Positions 34,617 through 42,458 of a stretch of 64,000 bases of DNA are shown here, piece after piece. The stretch is from Arthrobacter sp. ZGTC131 (GTDB lineage Bacteria > Actinomycetota > Actinomycetes > Actinomycetales > Micrococcaceae). The position numbers were made by a program, and so were the translations under genes. Location: assembly GCF_002929275.1 (NCBI RefSeq), contig NZ_PJIK01000007.1, forward strand, positions 62,001 to 126,000, written 5' to 3'. How positions within the stretch are numbered: position 1 is the first letter of the stretch; every line of letters begins with the position of its first letter. A model generated the notes under the pieces. The model ran no database searches. It was not told the DNA's origin and worked only from the letters and a program-made list of their open reading frames with translations.

Positions 34617-35261
34617 ATGAGAATGGCTGAATTGAGCAGTGCCAGCGGCGTCCCGGTCGCAACCATCAAGTTCTACCTGCGCGAGCGGCTGCTTCCCGCG
34701 GGTGAACGGACGGGGCCGAACCAGGCTCGCTACGGCGAGGAGCATCTGCGCCGGCTGCGCCTCATCCGTGGCCTCCTGGAGGTGGGCGGACTCAGCGTCG
34801 CGACGGCCCGGGGCGTCCTCGACGCGGTCGATTCGGAGCTGCCGCTGACTCAATCCTTCGGCGTGGCGCAACGAGCGGTCTCCGCCACGATGGATCCGGC
34901 CGACATCGACCCCCAGGCCCTGGCCCGCATTGATCGGCTGCTTGCCGGCTGGCGCGTCTCCGGGGACAACCCGGGCCGGCTCGCCGCTGCCTACGTGCTG
35001 CAGACCTTCGATTCCGTGGGCCAGAGGGATGAACGGGACTGGTTCTCCCGCTACGCCGCCGCCGCCCTGCTGGTCGCCGAGGCCGACTTGGACCAGGTTG
35101 AGGCCCGCGGCAGCCGTGAGGACATGGCCGAAACCGTGGTCATCGGCACAGTGTTGGGGGACGCCCTTTTTTCCGGGCTTCGCCGTGCTGCGCAGGAGCA
35201 CGTCTCTTCCCTTCGTTATCCCGTTTCGCCCGAACCCGGCCGCATACCCACCCTGGAGTGA
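34617..35261 (+). CDS. MerR-family regulator
   Basis: A 214-residue regulator. The winged helix is N-terminal: RMAELSSASGVPVATIKFYL, REGLLPAG-like RERLLPAGERTGPNQARY, then HLRRLRLIRGLLEVGGLSV. The C-terminal 130 residues form a helical effector domain without the Cys metal site of metal-sensing MerRs, so an organic ligand is likely. It probably controls itself (dyad in its own promoter) and the membrane-protein gene whose start overlaps its stop. Leaderless start at 34617. Confidence 0.9.
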   Translation: MRMAELSSASGVPVATIKFYLRERLLPAGERTGPNQARYGEEHLRRLRLIRGLLEVGGLSVATARGVLDAVDSELPLTQSFGVAQRAVSATMDPADIDPQALARIDRLLAGWRVSGDNPGRLAAAYVLQTFDSVGQRDERDWFSRYAAAALLVAEADLDQVEARGSREDMAETVVIGTVLGDALFSGLRRAAQEHVSSLRYPVSPEPGRIPTLE

Positions 35262-35263
35262 TG

Positions 35264-36256
35264 ATGTCCACGACCACAATCACCTCGTTTCCTGCCCTCC
35301 AGACCCGCTGGCACCAACCGCTGCTCTGGCTCAGCCTCGCTATGGCAGCCTCGGCCCTCGCGACTCTGGCGGGACTGATCTTCGACCCCCGGTTGCTGGA
35401 CGGGTCACCGCTCTGGGCCAAGCCCTTCAAATTTTCCACCTCGATCCTGATCTACGCCGTGACGCTGTCCTGGCTGCTTGGCCAGCTGCCGCGCTGGCGG
35501 CGGCTGGCCTGGTGGGCCGGAACGGCGAGCGCTGTTTTCCTCGCGGTGGAAATGGTCATCATCGGGGGAGCCGCGGCGGCGGGCAATACGAGCCATTTCA
35601 ACGTCTCCACGCCCCTTGCGGCCAGCCTATGGTCCGTCATGGCCGCGTCGATCGTCATCGTGTGGCTCGTGGCACTGCTCGTGGCGCTGCTGCTCTTCCG
35701 GGCTCGGCTCGGTGACCCCGCGCGTTCCTTGGCGATCCGTGCCGGGCTGGTCATTGCTCTCATCGGGATGGCCCTGGCCTTCCTCATGACCGGCCCAACG
35801 GCGGACCAGCTCAACAACTTCCGGGGCATTGCAGGGGCGCACACGGTTGGCCTTCCCGACGGCGGCCCCGGCCTTCCGCTGTTGGGCTGGAGTACGGAGG
35901 CGGGAGACCTGCGCGTGCCCCACTTCGTGGGCATGCACGCCCTCCAGCTCATCCCGCTCTCAGCCCTGCTACTCGAAATTGGCGCCCGCCGGATTCCGCT
36001 GTTGCGGGCCGCCGCCACGCGCCTCGGCTTGGTCTGGATCGTGATCATGTCCTACCTGGGTGCCCTGATGCTGCTCACGGTGCAGGCTCTGGCCGGGCAG
36101 TCGGTCGTGCGCCCCGATGCGGCTTTCACGATCTGGGGCGTGACGCTCCTGGCGGCGGCGGGCATCGCCGTCGTCGCTGTCCTCACCAGGGGGCGCCGCG
36201 CCGTCCTCGCGCTGCATCGCGCCGCGTTGAGGCCTATTTCCCCTTCCGAGCCCTAA
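35264..36256 (+). CDS. Polytopic membrane protein of unknown function
   Basis: A 330-residue protein with about eight membrane helices and no recognised family. Notable features are ALATLAGLIFDPRLLDGSPL and WAKPFKFSTSILIYAVTLSW in the first loop and second helix, and VPHFVGMHALQLIPLSALLL with a His pair that could bind haem or metal. Three start codons overlap the MerR stop; the ATG at 35264 is best placed after GGAG. Co-transcribed with the MerR regulator, so probably its target and part of the same response. Confidence 0.75.
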   Translation: MSTTTITSFPALQTRWHQPLLWLSLAMAASALATLAGLIFDPRLLDGSPLWAKPFKFSTSILIYAVTLSWLLGQLPRWRRLAWWAGTASAVFLAVEMVIIGGAAAAGNTSHFNVSTPLAASLWSVMAASIVIVWLVALLVALLLFRARLGDPARSLAIRAGLVIALIGMALAFLMTGPTADQLNNFRGIAGAHTVGLPDGGPGLPLLGWSTEAGDLRVPHFVGMHALQLIPLSALLLEIGARRIPLLRAAATRLGLVWIVIMSYLGALMLLTVQALAGQSVVRPDAAFTIWGVTLLAAAGIAVVAVLTRGRRAVLALHRAALRPISPSEP

Positions 36257-36278
36257 AGCAAAGCTGAACTCAGCACTC

Positions 36279-36542
36279 TCAGACGAGGTTGGGCGCGCTC
36301 GCCACAATGTAATCAGTCGCCGCCGGACCGGTCATGGCAAGAGCGTTGCTCGAAGAACTGATGCCGTGGCCGTCCTGAAGCGCTTTGAACAACGCACTCG
36401 GCGAGGCCGTCCGGGCGTGAGTGATCCGGCACCAACTGGTGTAGAGGCCATACAGCGTATCCGGTCCAAGGCCGGCTCCTGCTTCCCGGTCGGCGGCGAT
36501 GGCCTCGGAGAGAAACCGGTTAAAGTGTGCGGTGGAAGTCAT
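36279..36542 (-). CDS. Small hypothetical protein
   Basis: An 87-residue soluble protein: HFNRFLSEAIAADREAGAGL, then TLYGLYTSWCRITHARTASP and SALFKALQDGHG. The pattern of an amphipathic helix followed by Tyr-x-x-Trp-Cys recalls the DNA-binding tail of primase/helicase-like proteins, but this is only a resemblance. AAAAGGGC precedes the ATG at 36542. Function unknown. Confidence 0.6.
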   Translation of the reverse strand: MTSTAHFNRFLSEAIAADREAGAGLGPDTLYGLYTSWCRITHARTASPSALFKALQDGHGISSSSNALAMTGPAATDYIVASAPNLV

Positions 36543-36708
36543 TTTTGCCCTTTTCAAAGTGTTTGTCGGTGCCGGTCTCGCGTCCGCGGCACCCAGCCTC
36601 GTTAGGTTGGCCGAGCTCGGGACGAATGTTGTTCGGAGCGGATCCGGCTACGGATGGGAATGACTCTGCGCGCACCCACAGCCGGGACTGCTTATCGACG
36701 GGACGGTA

Positions 36709-37131
36709 CTACTCGGCCGACGGGCGCCTTCGTTGTCGCTTCGTCGCCGCCCGCTGCTCCTTTGCGGCGAGGCGCCGACGGTTCGAACCGCGGGTGGGTT
36801 TTGTCGCCCGGCGGCTAGCGGGTTCGGGAGCAAGGCCATCTGCCACGAGGTCGGCCAACTTGGCCAGGGCGATCTCGCGATTACGCAGTTGCGAGCGCCG
36901 CTCGGAGGCGGTCACGGTGATCACCCCGGCGGTGATGCGTCGACCCAGGCGCGTGACCAGCATCAGCCGTTGGCCATCCGAAAGCGCTGCCGAATCAACG
37001 ACGTTCCATGAGAGCTCGACGCGGCTGTCCGAGGTGTTGACATGTTGACCGCCCGGCCCGGACGAACGCGAGAACCTCCAGCCGAGTTCCGACGCGGGGA
37101 TCGTCAGCGCAGGCGACACTTCCAGATCCAT
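36709..37131 (-). CDS. arfB: ArfB-type peptidyl-tRNA hydrolase (ribosome rescue)
   Basis: A 140-residue protein that releases stalled ribosomes lacking a stop codon by hydrolysing peptidyl-tRNA. The catalytic loop SRSSGPGGQHVNTSDSRVEL contains the GGQ motif at about residues 27-29, as in E. coli ArfB, and the C-terminal tail is basic (SRRATKPTRGSNRRRLAAKE, then KRQRRR) and enters the mRNA channel. Length fits the family. The start is the ATG at 37131. A TetR operator-like palindrome lies 90 bp upstream. Confidence 0.92.
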   Translation of the reverse strand: MDLEVSPALTIPASELGWRFSRSSGPGGQHVNTSDSRVELSWNVVDSAALSDGQRLMLVTRLGRRITAGVITVTASERRSQLRNREIALAKLADLVADGLAPEPASRRATKPTRGSNRRRLAAKEQRAATKRQRRRPSAE

Positions 37132-37220
37132 GCAACCAGCGTTGCACGATTCGGGGCGAGGTCGGAGACGTATATGCGGCGCGCCGCCGTCAGTCATGGT
37201 CCTCAAGGCGAGCTCCCCCT

Positions 37221-37238
37221 AGACAGACCGGTCTGTCT
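37221..37238 (+). promoter_or_regulatory. Perfect 18-bp palindrome, likely TetR operator
   Basis: AGACAGACCGGTCTGTCT equals its own reverse complement. It lies between arfB (minus) and the TetR gene (plus), the style of autoregulatory TetR sites. No other notable feature occurs in this 319-bp gap. Confidence 0.75.
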
Positions 37239-37450
37239 CGGCTTCGCCGTCGTTCGCCGTAACGTGCGGCGGCCCAAGGGCTGTGCTCCCAGGGAGAAGG
37301 CGATAACTGGGCGGCGATGAGCGTACGGTGGAGGTGTAACAATGTAAGCAGGCTTAGCTTCACGTGGTGACCGCGAACGCAATACACCGCATTCCATCGA
37401 ACGCAACGGACGCAGCGGGCGGATCTGAGCACCACCCGGCAGGGGTGAAA

Positions 37451-38032
37451 GTGAGCAACGTGAGTGACGCCCGGAACAGCGGCATACGGGACCGCATCCT
37501 TCAGACAGCGTCGGACCTGTTCTACTTCGACGGCCTGAACGGCGTGGGGATCAACAGGATCATTGAAGAGGCCGACGTCGCCAAATCGACCTTCTACAGG
37601 TACTTTCCCACGAAGGAGCATCTCGTCCTGGCCTACCTCGATGAGATGGACAGGCTCTGGGCATTGGCATTGAGGCAGGCTGCGGGACCGGATCCCACGC
37701 CGTCGGCAGAGCGACTCTCAGACATGTTTGATGCGCTTCTCTGGGACGGGCATCCCGAGGAGTACCGGGGCGCCGCGTTCCTGAAGGCGTCGGCCGAGGC
37801 CAGCGCCGGCAGCGTCGTGCAGCTCAGGGTGGCCGAGCACAGAGCCGGCGTTCTGGAGTGGATAAGTCGCCTGTCCCGGCAGGCCGGCGCCGCCGATCCG
37901 GATGGGCTCGCCCGAACGCTGGCACTTCTCCTCGAAGGGGCGTTGGCGCTCGGCATGCCCACCTTGGATGCCGACAACCCTCGCCTGGCACAGGCTGCCG
38001 CCCGCCAGATCATCCAAGAGGCCCTTTCATAG
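37451..38032 (+). CDS. TetR-family regulator
   Basis: A 193-residue TetR protein: DNA-binding domain in residues about 10-55 (RDRILQTASDLFYFDGLNGV, GINRIIEEADVAKSTFYRYF) and a ligand-binding domain (EYRGAAFLKASAEASAGSV, LARTLALLLEGALALGMPTL). The GTG at 37451 is preferred, with AGGGG five bases upstream; the frame is open further upstream to 37364 without family similarity. Probably autoregulated through the palindrome at 37221-37238. Target genes besides itself are not evident nearby. Confidence 0.88.
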   Translation: MSNVSDARNSGIRDRILQTASDLFYFDGLNGVGINRIIEEADVAKSTFYRYFPTKEHLVLAYLDEMDRLWALALRQAAGPDPTPSAERLSDMFDALLWDGHPEEYRGAAFLKASAEASAGSVVQLRVAEHRAGVLEWISRLSRQAGAADPDGLARTLALLLEGALALGMPTLDADNPRLAQAAARQIIQEALS

Positions 38033-38197
38033 GCCGGGAGATTTCGGCCTGCATGAGGGATGCGATCCCCACGAGAATCGCCTCGTTGAGCTGAGCTATA
38101 CAAGACACTTGGCACACGGCCCGCAGGGAAGTTTCGGACCCTTGACGGCTTGCTCGGAGCTTGGCATCGTGGAATTTGGATCGAGGAGGCGACCGCC

Positions 38198-38464
38198 ATG
38201 CAAGAGAAGAGCTGGTCGGTGAAGATCGTTATCGACGAATTTGAAAACCAAACGCGGGCCACGGCGCGGCTGCGGCCCGAGAATCGGGCTGAACTGGAAA
38301 GCGTCGGGTGGGCCAGGCTGAATCCCGCGGATTCCGATGTCCCCGAAATCGGGGACGAGCTGGCGACCGCACGCGCCCTGGCGGACCTGGCGCACCAGCT
38401 GATCGAGGTCACTGCGGCCGATATCGAGCAAGTTACCAAAGAAACGCCGCATCTGCGGGCGTAG
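38198..38464 (+). CDS. DUF1876 domain protein
   Basis: An 88-residue protein of a family found mainly in actinobacteria, with a dsRNA-binding-like fold: WSVKIVIDEFENQTRATARL, ARLNPADSDVPEIGDELATA and RALADLAHQLIE. Function unknown. The GAGGAGG at 38183-38189 before the ATG at 38198 is a strong ribosome site. Monocistronic. Confidence 0.88.
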   Translation: MQEKSWSVKIVIDEFENQTRATARLRPENRAELESVGWARLNPADSDVPEIGDELATARALADLAHQLIEVTAADIEQVTKETPHLRA

Positions 38465-38653
38465 CCCCGGCATGCGGTCCAGGCGGAGGCGCCGAGGCCG
38501 ACGTCGAGCGTGGCCGCGCAATCTCGCGAGCTTTATCGTCGGAGCGTTTAGCGGCGACATCTTCATGACGAACCGGGCCTGTTTTTGCGTCCGGCCACGA
38601 GCCAGCTGTCTGGAGTGCGGCCCAAAGAAACGCTGTGAAATTTTCGGGACCCG
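38465..38653 (+). other. Spacer upstream of the ECF unit
   Basis: About 190 bp between DUF1876 and the ECF-type promoter. Open frames here are short and Arg-rich; no gene or hairpin that I can support. Confidence 0.35.
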
Positions 38654-38680
38654 TGTCGATTTGCCCTCGCGCTGTTCGAC
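38654..38680 (+). promoter_or_regulatory. ECF42-type promoter of the DGPF/sigma unit
   Basis: TGTCGA (38654-38659) and CGAC (38677-38680), 17 bases apart, match the ECF42 target pattern as I recall it from published work (TGTCGA with a CGA-type -10). It lies 51 bp upstream of the DGPF gene whose partner is an ECF42-like sigma factor, so the unit is probably autoregulated. Confidence 0.55.
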
Positions 38681-38731
38681 CTGTGGGTGAGAAGGTCGAA
38701 GGGCGGCCTTCCAAAAACCTAGGAGATTGAA

Positions 38732-39151
38732 ATGGCAAAGTACATGTTGATCATGCGCGGAACCGACGAGTCGTACGCCAACCTTGAGAAGGCCGACTTC
38801 AACGAAATGCTCGAGACCATGGGTAAGTTCAATGATGAACTGATCCGCGCCGGTGTCCTGCTGGCAGCCGAGGGCCTGGACGATCCGAAGGAGGGCGTCG
38901 TGGTGGACTTCACCGGCGAAACCCCCGTGGTCACCGACGGGCCCTACGGCGAAACCAAGGAGCTGTTCGCCGGCTACTACATCCTGGATGTGGCATCGAA
39001 GCAGGAAGCCGTCGAGTGGGCCAAGCGGGCACCCATGACGGCCGGGACCAAGACGGAAATCCGCCGGGTACCCTCGATCGACGAGTTCCCGCAGGACAAC
39101 GAATGGATCCAGAAGGAACGCGCGTGGCGCGAGCAGGCCGGGCAGCTCTGA
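38732..39151 (+). CDS. YciI/DGPF-domain protein
   Basis: A 139-residue dimeric alpha-beta-barrel protein. The family-defining DGPYGETKELFAGYYIL motif is at about residues 70-86, with YMLIMRGTDESYANLEKADF at the start and MTAGTKTEIRRVPSIDEF later. DGPF proteins are consistently encoded with ECF42 sigma factors, as here with a 37-bp gap. AGGAG lies before the ATG at 38732. Biochemical role unresolved. Confidence 0.9.
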   Translation: MAKYMLIMRGTDESYANLEKADFNEMLETMGKFNDELIRAGVLLAAEGLDDPKEGVVVDFTGETPVVTDGPYGETKELFAGYYILDVASKQEAVEWAKRAPMTAGTKTEIRRVPSIDEFPQDNEWIQKERAWREQAGQL

Positions 39152-39188
39152 ACCGGCCGGGTCTGGTCCTGCCCGACTTCAACCGACA

Positions 39189-40442
39189 GTGAGCAGCAAC
39201 GAGGCAAGGGCCGCCGTCGAAGCGGTGTGGCGCATGGAGTCCGCCCGCATCGTCGGCGCCCTTGCCCGCTATACGGGCGATTTCGCCCTTGCCGAAGACC
39301 TTGCACAGGAGGCGCTTGCCGAGGCGCTCGTGGCCTGGTCGGTCAATGGCGTCCCCGGCGAGCCGGTGGGTTGGCTGCTGACCACCGGCCGCCGTCGTGC
39401 GATCGATGCCTTCCGGCGGCGCGCCGCCCGGGAGGAACGGTACGCGCTGCTCGCCCGCGACCTCTCCCACGAGGAGCCGGGCGCGGATTCCCTCTTCGAC
39501 CCCGAGGCGATCGACGACGATGTGCTGGCCCTGATGTTCATTTCCTGCCATCCGGTGCTGTCCAAAGAAGCGCGGATCGCGCTGACGCTGCGCGTGGTGG
39601 GCGGCATGGGCACCGACGAGATCGCGAAGGCGTTCCTGGTTCCGGTGCCAACTATCCAGGCGCGCATCACCCGGGCCAAGAAGACACTTGCCGCCGCCCA
39701 CGTTCCATTCGCCGTTCCCGAACCGCACGAAATACCGGAACGGTTGGGCTCTGTCCTCCAGGTGGTCTACCTGATCTTCACTGAGGGCTCCTTCGCGTCA
39801 GGCGGTGACTCCTGGATGCGCAGGGACCTGGCCAGCGAGGCGCGCCGGCTGGCCCGTGTGCTGGTGCGGCTGGCGCCACAACCTGAGGTGTTTGGCCTGC
39901 TGGCCCTGATGGACCTGACGGCCGCGCGGTTCCCGGCGAGGCTCGATTCGTCCGGCCGGCCCGTCCTCCTGGAGGATCAGGACCGACGGCGGTGGGATCA
40001 GTCAGCGATCCGGCGCGGTCGCGCGGCGCTTTCGACGGCGGTTGCTGCGGGCCGCGGGCTGGGAGTCTACGGGTTGCAGGCCTCCATCGCAGAATGCCAT
40101 GCGGTGGCCCGCTCGGTTGCGAAAACGGACTGGCAGCGGATCGTCATCCTCTACGAGGCGCTGGGGCGGTTGTCGCCGTCGCCGATTGTTGAACTGAACC
40201 GCGCGGTGGCGGTGGCCATGGCCTCGGGCCCGGCGGCCGGGCTGGAACTGATTGAGGCGATCGCGTCCCGTGGCGAGCTCAACGGCTCGCACCTGCTGCC
40301 GGCCGTCAGGGGCGAGCTCCTGAGCAGGCTTGGCCGTCGCGAAGAGGCGAAATTGGCGCTGCAGCAGGCAGCCGGCCTGTGCGCGAATGCGGCGGAACGC
40401 GCAGCGCTGGAACGCAAGATCGACGAGCTGGCCAGCCAGTAG
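39189..40442 (+). CDS. ECF42-type sigma factor with C-terminal TPR-like extension
   Basis: A 417-residue RNA polymerase sigma factor, about twice the normal ECF length. Region 2 lies near residues 15-85 (GDFALAEDLAQEALAEALVA, GWLLTTGRRRAIDAFRRRAA) and region 4 near 112-165 (ALTLRVVGGMGTDEIAKAFL, PTIQARITRAKKTL). The remaining 240 residues carry the ECF42 hallmarks YLIFTEGSF, AIRRGRAAL, YGLQASIAECHA and SPSPIVELNRAVAVAM, a TPR-like helical extension needed for activity in studied members. No anti-sigma gene is present. GTG start at 39189. The signal is unknown. Confidence 0.92.
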   Translation: MSSNEARAAVEAVWRMESARIVGALARYTGDFALAEDLAQEALAEALVAWSVNGVPGEPVGWLLTTGRRRAIDAFRRRAAREERYALLARDLSHEEPGADSLFDPEAIDDDVLALMFISCHPVLSKEARIALTLRVVGGMGTDEIAKAFLVPVPTIQARITRAKKTLAAAHVPFAVPEPHEIPERLGSVLQVVYLIFTEGSFASGGDSWMRRDLASEARRLARVLVRLAPQPEVFGLLALMDLTAARFPARLDSSGRPVLLEDQDRRRWDQSAIRRGRAALSTAVAAGRGLGVYGLQASIAECHAVARSVAKTDWQRIVILYEALGRLSPSPIVELNRAVAVAMASGPAAGLELIEAIASRGELNGSHLLPAVRGELLSRLGRREEAKLALQQAAGLCANAAERAALERKIDELASQ

Positions 40443-40483
40443 CGCTCCGGGAAGCAATCCCGGGGGTAGATTCGATGCGCAAG

Positions 40484-40536
40484 TTACTTGAAACTTTAAC
40501 TAATCGGAGCTAGGGTTAACTTCAAGCTTCAAGTAA
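40484..40536 (+). promoter_or_regulatory. Inverted repeat upstream of the ribA-oxygenase fusion
   Basis: TTACTTGAA (40484-40492) and TTCAAGTAA (40528-40536) are exact inverses 35 bases apart, with a further CTTCAAG direct repeat at 40520-40533. AT-rich TTGAA/TTCAA sites of this kind are often bound by MarR- or GntR-type regulators. The only nearby regulator is the convergent PucR-type protein. Confidence 0.5.
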
Positions 40537-40573
40537 TTTCACGTCCCCATACGTCGAATGCCAGGAACCCCAG

Positions 40574-42448
40574 ATGACCATTGCTTTCGAGACCATCGCC
40601 GCGGCTGCCGTGGCACTGTCCCCGGCTACGGTACGCAGCCGGGTCACCGTACCGTTGCGCTTCCCGGACGGCTACGCGACAGGCGCGGAGGTCCTGACGT
40701 TCCACGGGCTGGCCGACGGCAAGGAGCATCTGCTGCTCGCCCTGGGCGACTGGGAACAGTTATTGCCGGGTCCGGAACGGCAGGAAGAGGCCCCGCTGGT
40801 CCGCTTGCACAGTGAATGCCTGACCGGCGACGTGTTCGGCAGCGAGCGCTGTGACTGCGGACCCCAGCTGCGCGAAGCAGTTGAGGAGATCGCCGGCGTC
40901 GGCGGGTTCCTGCTCTACCTCCGTCAGGAAGGACGCGGCATCGGCCTGTACTCCAAACTGGACGCCTACGAGCTGCAGGACGCCGGCTACGACACGTACG
41001 AAGCCAACCTCGCCCTTGGACACAAAGAAGACGAGCGTGACTACACGGCGGCCGCCCAGATGTTGGCCGCCGTCGGGGCCACCACCGTCCGTCTCCTCAG
41101 CAACAACCCGGACAAGTCCGCGCAGCTGATCTCCCTCGGGGTCGACGTCACTGCCCAGATCCCCACCGGAGTCCACCTGTCCCCGTCGAACCTCCGCTAC
41201 CTGGCCGCCAAACGTGACCGCACCGCACATACGCTCGATCTTCCGCCGACAGGCGCCGGCTCGTCCTTGGTCGCGGCAACCCCCGACGCTGTCCCCAGTC
41301 CCGAGGAGTTGCTCGCCCGGGTGGATGCACTCATTCCCGGCCTCCGGGAACGGGCGGAGGAAACCGAGCGTTTGCGCCGCCTTCCGGAAGACACCATGGC
41401 GGCGCTGAAGGCGGCGGGCGTCTTCCGGATCCTCGCGCCGAAGGCGGTGGGCGGATTCGGGATGGGCATGGAAACCTACGCCAACGTCATTCGGCGCCTG
41501 GCCCAGGGGTGTACCTCGACGGCCTGGACCGCCGGACATCTGGCAGAGCACGTCTGGATGCTGGCCCGCTGGCCCAGGCAGGTCCAGCAGGAAGTTTTCG
41601 CGAACGGACCGGCGCCCATGGCCGCCGCCACCGGCGCGCCCCTGGGCACGGCGGAAATGGTCCCGGGAGGCTACTCCATCTCCGGCACGTGGAGCTTCGC
41701 TTCCGGCGTGATGCACTCCGAGTGGGCACTGCTGGCCGTGCATGACGGCGACACGCGTCTCCAGTGCCTCGTCCCCGTCTCCGAGCTGGAGCTGTTGGAC
41801 GTATGGCACACCGCAGGCCTGCGGGGGACAGGCAGCAACGATCTCCGGGCCCACGCGTTGTTTGTCCCGGACTACAGGACACTGGACTGGTCCCTATTGG
41901 CTGCAGCGGACAACCCCGGAAGCAGGATCCACCCGGACCCCATCATCCACGCTCCAGTGGCAGTGCTGCTGAACATGGTGGCGCCTGCCGCCGCCTTGGG
42001 AGCCGCCGAGTACGCCGTCGAACTGTTTCGTGAACGCATGATGGTGCGGAAAGTGAAGAACACGGGTGAAAACCGCCAGGCGGATTCGCCGCTCGGGCAG
42101 GCCCGCTTTTCGCAGGCCTACGGGCTGCTTGCCACAGCCCGCTTGCACTGGGAAGAAGCGCTCCGGATGGTTTCTGCCTCGCATGAACGCCGGCTTCCAC
42201 CACTGTCCGACGAGGAACGCGCAGCGTACCGGCTGTCGCTCGCCCTGAGCGGAGCAGCATCGGCCGAGGCAGTGCAACTCGTGGCCGCGGGGTCGGGCGG
42301 CAGCATTTACCGTCTTGCCCACCCGCTCCAGCGCATCCAGCGCGACGTGAATGTCCTCCTCAACCACCCCACACTGTCCATCGATCCGATTCTGGAGCAG
42401 GCGGGCCGAGGCCTGCTGGGCCTCGAAATCACGATTCCCTCGTTCTGA
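40574..42448 (+). CDS. GTP cyclohydrolase II fused to a flavin-dependent monooxygenase
   Basis: A 624-residue fusion. Residues about 15-220 are GTP cyclohydrolase II (RibA): zinc ligands Cys82, Cys93 and Cys95 in HSECLTGDVFGSERCDCG, the RQEGRGIGL loop at 117-125, AYELQDAGYDTYEAN and the ERDY and SNNPDK segments, all intact, so it should open GTP to start riboflavin synthesis. Residues about 240-624 are an acyl-CoA-dehydrogenase-fold, group D flavin monooxygenase (ALKAAGVFRILAPKAVGGFG, CTSTAWTAGHLAEHVWML, SISGTWSFASGVMHSEWA), relatives of HsaA/HpaB that need FMNH2 or FADH2 from a reductase. One frame, AGGA before the ATG. Likely role: an aromatic or heteroaromatic oxygenase that carries its own flavin-supply domain; substrate unknown. 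Confidence 0.9.
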   Translation: MTIAFETIAAAAVALSPATVRSRVTVPLRFPDGYATGAEVLTFHGLADGKEHLLLALGDWEQLLPGPERQEEAPLVRLHSECLTGDVFGSERCDCGPQLREAVEEIAGVGGFLLYLRQEGRGIGLYSKLDAYELQDAGYDTYEANLALGHKEDERDYTAAAQMLAAVGATTVRLLSNNPDKSAQLISLGVDVTAQIPTGVHLSPSNLRYLAAKRDRTAHTLDLPPTGAGSSLVAATPDAVPSPEELLARVDALIPGLRERAEETERLRRLPEDTMAALKAAGVFRILAPKAVGGFGMGMETYANVIRRLAQGCTSTAWTAGHLAEHVWMLARWPRQVQQEVFANGPAPMAAATGAPLGTAEMVPGGYSISGTWSFASGVMHSEWALLAVHDGDTRLQCLVPVSELELLDVWHTAGLRGTGSNDLRAHALFVPDYRTLDWSLLAAADNPGSRIHPDPIIHAPVAVLLNMVAPAAALGAAEYAVELFRERMMVRKVKNTGENRQADSPLGQARFSQAYGLLATARLHWEEALRMVSASHERRLPPLSDEERAAYRLSLALSGAASAEAVQLVAAGSGGSIYRLAHPLQRIQRDVNVLLNHPTLSIDPILEQAGRGLLGLEITIPSF

Positions 42449-42458
42449 TGCTCCAGGA

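Noticed and set aside
36279-36542. Primase/helicase tail-like domain in the small hypothetical protein
   Set aside because: Only a loose aromatic pattern is shared; not enough for a functional call.
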